The notes under the pieces were generated by a model. That model saw only the letters and a program-made list of their open reading frames with translations, made no database searches and was not told the DNA's origin. From Candidatus Flexicrinis affinis (lineage in GTDB: Bacteria > Chloroflexota > Anaerolineae > Aggregatilineales > Phototrophicaceae), in contig JADJWE010000009.1 in assembly GCA_016716525.1 (NCBI GenBank), forward strand, positions 625,843 to 689,842: a stretch of DNA of 64,000 nt, in the 5' to 3' direction. Numbering within the stretch: position 1 is the stretch's first letter; each line of letters starts with the position of its first letter. This document shows positions 59,001 through 64,000 of the stretch, one piece after another. Both the position numbers and the translations under genes were made by a program.

Positions 59001-59714
59001 TGCTAACGGTGCGTCAGGGCGCAGTTCCTCCAAGTCTGGCGGCGGATTGATCAGTACGTTGAGCATCAGGCTCGGCAGGTTTTCGGCGCTGAAGGGGTGC
59101 TGCCCGCCGATCATCTCGAACAGGATGACGCCCAGCGCCCAGATGTCTGCGCGCTCGTCGCCGCGCTGGTTGTTGAAGACCTCCGGCGGCAGGTAATCCG
59201 GCGTGCCGATGGCGATTCCGCCGCGCGTTACACGGTCGCGCTCGCCCAAATACGCCACGCCGAAATCGGTTAGCCGTGCGCTGCCGTCCTGCGCGATCAG
59301 GATGTTGGCCGGTTTCAGGTCGCGGTGAATAATGCCGAGGTAGTGGGCGCGGGTGAGGGCATCGGCGACCTCGATGGCGATGCGGGCCGCGCGGCTGATC
59401 GGCATTTTTGGCTCGCGCTTCAAGACGGCAGCCAAGTCGTCTCCCGCCACGAAGTCCATGACAATGTAATGCTCGCCGTCCCGCTGAAAGGTGTCGAGCG
59501 CCTGAACGATGTTCGGGTGATTGAGCTGGCGCAGGGCTTCGGCCTCACGCGCGAATCGCTCGAACACCTCCGGCTGATAGCGCGCAAGATCGCTCCGCAG
59601 CTGCTTGACGGCGACGATGCGGTCCACAAGCGTGTCGTGGGCGCGGTGAACAATGCCCATGCCGCCAGCGCCAAGGGTCGCTTCCAGTCGGTAGCGATCT
59701 GCGAGCAGTGTCAT
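56004..59714 (-). CDS. Ser/Thr protein kinase fused to STAND NTPase and TPR array
   Basis: A 1236-residue signalling protein. Residues 1-265 form a Hanks-type kinase: glycine loop LGAGGMG, VAVKQL, HRDLKPANIL near residue 130, DFGVA and an APE-like PPEVF. A STAND (NB-ARC-like) NTPase follows, with the P-loop VGQGGMGKSRL near residue 335 and Walker B LLIFDNCEHL. The C-terminal 600 residues are helical TPR-like repeats. No DNA-binding domain or transmembrane helix is evident. ATG 59714 (MTLLADRYRLEATLG) is used; the 86 residues upstream in frame are unlike coding. It may link an intracellular ligand bound by TPRs to protein phosphorylation. Confidence 0.9.
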   Translation of the reverse strand: MTLLADRYRLEATLGAGGMGIVHRAHDTLVDRIVAVKQLRSDLARYQPEVFERFAREAEALRQLNHPNIVQALDTFQRDGEHYIVMDFVAGDDLAAVLKREPKMPISRAARIAIEVADALTRAHYLGIIHRDLKPANILIAQDGSARLTDFGVAYLGERDRVTRGGIAIGTPDYLPPEVFNNQRGDERADIWALGVILFEMIGGQHPFSAENLPSLMLNVLINPPPDLEELRPDAPLALVDLIYRMLAKEPSDRIPSARLVGAELETVMQRAQATPISTGVRTSLGQRFQPPTAVQQRHNLPAQATPFVGREGELRTLGKMLEDPHQRLITLVGQGGMGKSRLAAEAGMRTINRQVTHTDLFPDGVYFYGLTQVSGIDNLLTVIADGARFQFYQGESPKSQLLDFWNDKRALLIFDNCEHLTGELDLITEILHAAPAVKIITTSRTRLDLAGETLMTIEGMDFPETLTADLSEYSAIQLFVQSARRSMPGFQLRPIDFSAMVEICKLVRGMPLGIELAAAWVEVLSLPEIAAEIARDLDFLGTDAHDAPERHRSMRAVFGHSWELLTPEEQQGFSRLAVFRGRFTRQAGQAVTGVSLRQLMTFVNKSLLRRDADTGIYQIHELMRQFAEEQLEAAGELDAMRAEHSRYYIEALVQSRRDLQSSRQLERWEDIDADRENVRAAWLWAASNGRFTPLADCIHSMGIFFDMRTQYIEGIALFEQICDLLYQHPPDPDRDRALAWLHGWTTVYRTIFRQVASAYEHLAAMRDAVMRSRDPENRAWMDFCIGLVERILGHAPSSQEFFRRAAAQFIALGSPWDRAHALLNLAVSSYFRLESRQTDISMGILAADEALSILESLGDSYLRAHVLEERGHLATLVEDFDRGLPMMEEAAALHRKVGNQLGVGSTLLKAALTRAVVGQLEQGRAAAEEAYALYRDANNLAQVGTSLEMRARISFFEGKFAESSELAEELVHLSLRLQMPEYRVSALILRGRCEWALGKLGPCEETFRDAYIAAEDVGHLEDMSIALAGIVLVKLAQRNLVDADALLEAMQIMAERATDFNQIALTAALRGRVMHMLKRYEEALEHLHRGLTLLRDPSRVRNSYIWDEGLRSEFIALVMQGLAETYRGVGRVDDARQMLRDAVAFAQRSKFPAVMVSVVISGAGLLFALGRAADAGALLARQIENPQGFAVERYRASALLARVREHIGDEAFGSAVERAGTMSMDDCVKLLLRRL

Positions 59715-59790
59715 GTTGGCCGTTCGATCCGTGTCCGGGCCCGCAAATCGATTGTAGCGCAGGGGAAGCCGTTTGTATGTTGTGATCTGC

Positions 59791-62700
59791 TTAAGTGCTA
59801 GGGAGCTGCCGCAGCGCAAGGATCGCAATGTCGATCGCTGCGAACGGATCGTCTGCGGGGCCGCAGCGGATAAGCACGTCATTGGCGCGCTGTAGGTCGC
59901 ATGCATAGGCCGGCGCGCCAGCGACCACCGTTCCGGCAAGGCGCGCGGCAAACGCCGGGTCACGATCGACAAGCAGCCATGCGGCGGTCACGACGACCTT
60001 GCTCCGGTGCGCCGGGCTATGTGTGGTGTCGACGGCATCGGCGGCAATCTGCAGCGCGCGCAGGCCGCGCTCGATGCGCCCCTCGGCGGCGCTCACTTCG
60101 GCGTCGAGCAGGTGCGCCTCGACCGACCACGTCGCCATCATCCACTCGTCGCTGGTGTATCCGATCTGCCACTGAAGCCGGTCGGTAAAGTAGTCGAATG
60201 CCGGCTGAAGTTCCCGGCGCGCACCCGCAGTATCGCCGAGCGATAACTCGGCACTTGCCAAGAGCAGCAGACCGGCGCCGACCGAGGTAACGTCGTGCGC
60301 GCCGGACGACTGATTGTTCGCCCCATGCAAAATCGCCCGGGCGCGCTTGGCGTTGCCCGAGAGCAGCACAGCCTGACCTTTACGGTTCAGCGCGAAGGCG
60401 GCGTCCTCCTGATTCCCGATGTCGTTCGCCAGTGCCTCGGCGCGGTCGCACGCGTCGACCGCCTCGTCATAGCGGCCCAGCGCGGTGAGTGCCTGCGCGC
60501 GGCTGAGCTGGAGCGTCAGCTCCCACTCGTGATGCGCGGTGCCGCGCACGCGATCTAGCCCCTCGCCGCAGCGCTGCAAGCTGAGCGCGAAGCTGCCTTC
60601 GTTGAACGCGAGCCGAGCCAGCACGAATTGCGACCACACAATCGGGATCAGCGCGCCGATGTCGCGCTTGATCCGCAGAGATTGCTCGAGGTGTTCGCGG
60701 CTGTCGGCGTAATCGCCCAGCATCATCTCGCGCACGCCGATGTTGTTGAGCGCGTGCGCCTGTCCGTACCGGTTGCCGATCCGCTGGAACAGTGCAAGGC
60801 TCTCGGCGGTACACTGCGCGTCCGATGCCGCATCCCCGGCGTATGACGCGATCGTGCCGAGGTGCAGCAGCGTGCTCGCCATACCAAACTGGTCGCCCAG
60901 CGCGCGCTGGATCGCGAGCGCCTCTTCGGCCAACGTGCGCGCCTGCTCGACGTTGCTGCTGTGGGCCTCCGCGCGATACCAGTACGTCGACGACAATTCG
61001 GACAGCGCGCGCGCATGCGCCCAACGTTGGCCCATGTCGCGCCAAATCTCGGATGCAGCACGCAGGTCGGCCCGCCCGTCCGAAGGATTCTTCAGGGTGA
61101 GGTGGTTGAACCCACGCGCGAACAACAGCGGAGCACGTTCGTTCTCCTCCGCTTCGTTCAGCAGCGCGGCAGCCTCGCCCAACATCGCATCCGCGGCATC
61201 TGCGGCATGCAGCACCGTCGCGAGCACCGAGCCGTACGCGAGCACCCGCCCCAGAGCGGCATCGCGTTCGGGCGAAGCGGGGTGACTGCGAAGCAGCGTA
61301 ATCGCCTGCTCGAACAGCGTCTGACCGACCTCGTACAGCCCGCGCATCTCGGCATACTGCCACAGCACCGGTGCTGCGTCGCGCATCAGGGCGGGTTGAC
61401 CATGACGCGCCCCGAACAGCCATGCCGCACGCACGTTTTCGAGGTCGCTGTCGATGTCGCGCAAAGCGTCGATCTGCGCCGAACCTTCGAGGCGTGGCCG
61501 GATGTCGCGCAGCGATGCGAGATAGTAAGCGCTGTGGCGCGCGCGAACGTCATCCGCGTCACCGGAGTTGTTCAGGCGGTTTTCGGCATACTGCCGCAGC
61601 AGTTCGTGGACGTGGTAACTGCCCTGATCGGGATCGCGGCGCAGCATCGACTTGGTGACCAGATTTGACAGTGTGCGTAAGCTGGCCCCGGCGACCGTTT
61701 GCGCCGCGTTCCGCGATAGGCCACCGCGAAACACCGACAGCCGTGTCAGTAGTGTGCGCTCGTCTTCGGTGATCGTCTGCCAAGACGTGTCGAACACGGC
61801 GCGCATGCTGCGGTGACGATCGGGTACGTCACGCAGGTCGGACTCGAGAATGTCGATACTGCGCGAAAGCTCGTCTGCAATTTCCGCGACCGACAGAGTC
61901 TGCATCCAGCCTGCGGCCAACATGATCGCCAGCGGCAGACCGTCGACAGCCCGGCAGATGCGTGAGACCTGCTGCAGGTCGTCCGAACTCGGGTTCCAGC
62001 CCGGATGAACACGCCGTGCGCCCTGCAGGTACAGCTTGACAGCGTTGTTGGATTCCAGCGCCGCGCCGTCGGCCGTATCGCCCGGCAGGTCGAGGCCGGT
62101 CAACGCATAGACCGACTCCGCCTGAAGCTGTAAGCGTTCGCGGCTGGTCGCCAGCACCTTGACGCTTGGTGCCGCGCTGAGAATGTCTGCGATCAGCGGC
62201 GCGCCGTCGAGAACGTGTTCGAAGTTGTCCATGATCAACAGCATGCGCTTCTCGCGCAGATAGTCGAGCAGCTGCGCCTTCGGGTCGCCTTCTGCGGTGA
62301 ACTGGAACCCAAGCGTGTTGGCGATCGTCGGGAGCAGCGGCTCGGCAGACAGCAGCGGCGCCAGCTCGACCAGCATGATCCCGTCGGCGAACACATCCGG
62401 TGCCGTCGCGCGATGGCGCTCCAACAAGTTGTTGGCGACGCCCAGTGCAAGGCGAGTTTTGCCCATGCCGCCCGGGCCGACGATTGTGATCAGGCGCGTC
62501 GCCGGGTCGAACAAGGTCTGAGTCAATTCGACAAGCTCGGCGTCGCGCCCGATCAGCGGCGTCGCCTGTCCGGGCAGGTTCTGTCTGATCGACGGTGCGG
62601 GCTCCGACTCCGGTGAAAAGCGCGTCGCGGCGAGTGCAGTCGGGCGATCGCGGATTCCGGCGCTACCGGTCAACGTGTTTGCGATCGCTTCCAGTTCTGC

Positions 62701-63507
62701 GCCGACAAGCCGCGCGCTGCTGACCCGCGCTGCGGCGTCCTTTTCCAGCATGCGTTCGATCAGATCGACCAGCGCATCGGGGCACTCGGGCCGCAGCGCC
62801 TGCAAGTCGGGTGTCGGGTTGATCAAGACGTTGACCAACAGCATGTTGAGCGACGTTTCGTAGAAGGGGTGCTTGCCTGCGAGAGCCTCGAACAGCACGA
62901 CGCCGAGGCTCCACAGATCGCTGCGTGGCTCGGACGTGCCGCCATTGATGACTTCCGGCGCCATATAAGCCGGTGTGCCGACGGTGATGCCCTGCCGCGT
63001 CATGCGGGCTTTCTGTTCCCAGTATGCCACGCCGAAGTCGGACAGCTTGAGCGTTCCATCGCCATCGAGCAGGATGTTTGCCGGTTTCAAGTCGCGGTGC
63101 ACGATGCGCAGGTAATGGGCGCGGGTGAGCGCGTCCGCCAGACCGATTCCGATATCCACGACGCGATCGACGGGCAAGCTCGCTTGCTGTACCAGCACAT
63201 CCGACAGGTCGGGGCCGTCGACGTAATCCATGACGATGTAATGGTCGCCATCCTGTACGACGTGCTCGTGCATGCGCACGATGTTGGGATGGTTAAGGGC
63301 GCGCAAGGCATCCGCTTCGCGCTGGAATCGCTCGGCCAGTTCGGGCTGAAGCGCAACGCGCCGACCGTCGAGGCGCTTGATGGCGACGCGAGCCTCCGTT
63401 TGCCTGTCTGTACCGAGGAACACCGTACCCATGCCGCCGCTGCCGATCTCGCGATCCAGCGTGTAACGGCCGGCAATAAGCGCCGCCGGTGCGTTAAGGC
63501 TATCCAT
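59791..63507 (-). CDS. Ser/Thr protein kinase fused to STAND NTPase and TPR array, second copy
   Basis: A 1238-residue paralogue of the neighbour. Kinase domain: IGSGGMGTVFLG, VAIKRL, HRDLKPANIL near residue 137, DFGVAYW. NTPase: P-loop VGPGGMGKTRL near residue 346 and LLIMDNFEHVLDG. The rest is TPR-like (WAHARALSELSSTYWYRAEAH, YGQAHALNNIGVREMML). The gene lies 76 bases upstream of the first copy, and its start overlaps the stop of a third gene by eight bases, so all may be expressed together. Kinase parts are closely alike; TPR parts have diverged, suggesting different ligands. Confidence 0.9.
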   Translation of the reverse strand: MDSLNAPAALIAGRYTLDREIGSGGMGTVFLGTDRQTEARVAIKRLDGRRVALQPELAERFQREADALRALNHPNIVRMHEHVVQDGDHYIVMDYVDGPDLSDVLVQQASLPVDRVVDIGIGLADALTRAHYLRIVHRDLKPANILLDGDGTLKLSDFGVAYWEQKARMTRQGITVGTPAYMAPEVINGGTSEPRSDLWSLGVVLFEALAGKHPFYETSLNMLLVNVLINPTPDLQALRPECPDALVDLIERMLEKDAAARVSSARLVGAELEAIANTLTGSAGIRDRPTALAATRFSPESEPAPSIRQNLPGQATPLIGRDAELVELTQTLFDPATRLITIVGPGGMGKTRLALGVANNLLERHRATAPDVFADGIMLVELAPLLSAEPLLPTIANTLGFQFTAEGDPKAQLLDYLREKRMLLIMDNFEHVLDGAPLIADILSAAPSVKVLATSRERLQLQAESVYALTGLDLPGDTADGAALESNNAVKLYLQGARRVHPGWNPSSDDLQQVSRICRAVDGLPLAIMLAAGWMQTLSVAEIADELSRSIDILESDLRDVPDRHRSMRAVFDTSWQTITEDERTLLTRLSVFRGGLSRNAAQTVAGASLRTLSNLVTKSMLRRDPDQGSYHVHELLRQYAENRLNNSGDADDVRARHSAYYLASLRDIRPRLEGSAQIDALRDIDSDLENVRAAWLFGARHGQPALMRDAAPVLWQYAEMRGLYEVGQTLFEQAITLLRSHPASPERDAALGRVLAYGSVLATVLHAADAADAMLGEAAALLNEAEENERAPLLFARGFNHLTLKNPSDGRADLRAASEIWRDMGQRWAHARALSELSSTYWYRAEAHSSNVEQARTLAEEALAIQRALGDQFGMASTLLHLGTIASYAGDAASDAQCTAESLALFQRIGNRYGQAHALNNIGVREMMLGDYADSREHLEQSLRIKRDIGALIPIVWSQFVLARLAFNEGSFALSLQRCGEGLDRVRGTAHHEWELTLQLSRAQALTALGRYDEAVDACDRAEALANDIGNQEDAAFALNRKGQAVLLSGNAKRARAILHGANNQSSGAHDVTSVGAGLLLLASAELSLGDTAGARRELQPAFDYFTDRLQWQIGYTSDEWMMATWSVEAHLLDAEVSAAEGRIERGLRALQIAADAVDTTHSPAHRSKVVVTAAWLLVDRDPAFAARLAGTVVAGAPAYACDLQRANDVLIRCGPADDPFAAIDIAILALRQLPST

Positions 63508-64000
63508 GGCGAAGCACGCTGTTGGCTTCGTTCATGAGCTGATCGAGCGACATCATGCGGCCGCGTTCGAGCGCCGCGTCAAACTCTTCGACAGACAGCA
63601 GCGGCTCAATGCGAACGACGATGGCAAGCGCCGGCCGTTGGTAGAATGCACCTGCCGCCGGCGACGACATCAACGCGCCGCACCATTCGAGCGCACGCAG
63701 CGGATCGCCACGCAGCAGCAGCAGCTCCGCGACGCCGCTCAACGTGCGCAGCGTAATGCGCGCCCCGCCAATGCGCTGCGCCGCGCGCATCGCCAGCCAC
63801 AGCCGTTCGCGCGCGCTGGTCAGGTTGCCGACCCGCAGCGCGATGTTCGCCAACGTCGAGTGCGCCAGCGTGATCGTGTCATAGCGGTTCATTTCCATCC
63901 ACGTGTACGACAGCCGCTGGGCTGAATCGTCGGTGAGGTACTCGAGCGCGTCGATGAGGCTGCGCTGCGCCTGCTCGTACTCCTGCGTGTCGAGCAGGAC
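63500..64000 (-). CDS. C-terminal part of a third TPR-bearing protein, 5' truncated by the window
   Basis: The minus-strand frame is open from the right edge to the stop at 63500, giving 166 residues. The visible part is helical and TPR-like (ANIALRVGNLTSARERLWLAMRAA). It ends FDAALERGRMMSLDQLMNEA, which resembles the end of the first kinase (ERAGTMSMDDCVKLLL). It is therefore probably the tail of another kinase-STAND-TPR protein. Its stop overlaps the start of the next gene by eight bases. Confidence 0.65.
   Translation of the reverse strand, partial: VLLDTQEYEQAQRSLIDALEYLTDDSAQRLSYTWMEMNRYDTITLAHSTLANIALRVGNLTSARERLWLAMRAAQRIGGARITLRTLSGVAELLLLRGDPLRALEWCGALMSSPAAGAFYQRPALAIVVRIEPLLSVEEFDAALERGRMMSLDQLMNEANSVLRHG

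Noticed and set aside
1..64000. CRISPR arrays, insertion sequences, integrases or prophage genes
   Set aside because: No regularly spaced direct repeats, transposase DDE motifs or integrase signatures were seen; the only long direct repeat is the 52-bp pair near 9.3 and 10.3 kb.

Overview
The window reads as a chromosomal segment of a free-living, aerobically respiring Gram-positive-like or monoderm-type bacterium of high GC. The best guess is a member of the Chloroflexota (Anaerolineae and relatives). This is an inference from gene content: HybA/HybB-like respiratory modules with multiheme cytochromes, a Cys-type CcmE, kinase-STAND-TPR giants and SBBP-repeat proteins. No rRNA or taxonomic marker is present. 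There are no phage genes, insertion sequences or CRISPR arrays.

Layout. 1-6.6 kb: the 3' end of a glycosidase and a surface-glycan block (two glycosyltransferases, an epimerase-like SDR, a methyltransferase, a flippase); part of it is visibly AT-richer than its surroundings. 6.7-10.3 kb: an iron-dependent HOT-type alcohol dehydrogenase, a secreted WD40 protein, and a VapBC/FitAB toxin-antitoxin pair between two nearly identical 52-bp direct repeats. 10.4-22.8 kb: a catabolic cluster with a peptide/opine-type ABC importer (binding protein and two permeases, no ATPase), M42 peptidase, AspA-like deacylase, Gfo/Idh/MocA and D-2-hydroxyacid dehydrogenases, aminotransferase, SDR, DapA-like lyase and a GntR/FCD regulator. 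Two near-identical 17-bp palindromes, each placed just downstream of a good -10 box, tie the importer and the regulator gene into one regulon.

22.8-24.8 kb: an abnormal poly-G tract (possible assembly fault) in front of a membrane protein, and a DUF998 protein. 24.8-31.4 kb: seven enzymes covering urate to glyoxylate (uricase, HIU hydrolase, OHCU decarboxylase, allantoinase, allantoate amidohydrolase, ureidoglycine aminohydrolase, ureidoglycolate amidohydrolase), in two divergent operons. 31.5-37.4 kb: a minus-strand cytochrome c maturation operon (ccmE-ccmF-ccmH-tlpA/ccmG-ccmI-like-cytochrome c), with a CcmE of the Cys type. 37.6-48.0 kb: a NarL-type two-component pair, an octaheme and a nonaheme cytochrome, a Tat-exported four-cluster ferredoxin and a HybB/NrfD-like quinone-reactive membrane subunit, then a copper-delivery trio (cupredoxin/FixH-like, Sco1, tandem PCu(A)C) that probably serves a CuA oxidase elsewhere. 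CRP/FNR-type palindromes sit in front of the ccm operon, the two-component operon and the copper operon, suggesting joint control.

48.2-55.8 kb: a YdeI/DUF1905 protein, an SbtA-type bicarbonate permease, a large SBBP-repeat secreted protein lying between a full M50-like gene and a 3' remnant of a second copy of it, a lipoprotein, a secreted PAF-acetylhydrolase-like esterase and a DUF5661 protein. 55.9-64 kb: tRNA-Gln(CTG) and a minus-strand row of giant Ser/Thr kinase-NTPase-TPR signalling proteins, the last running off the right edge.
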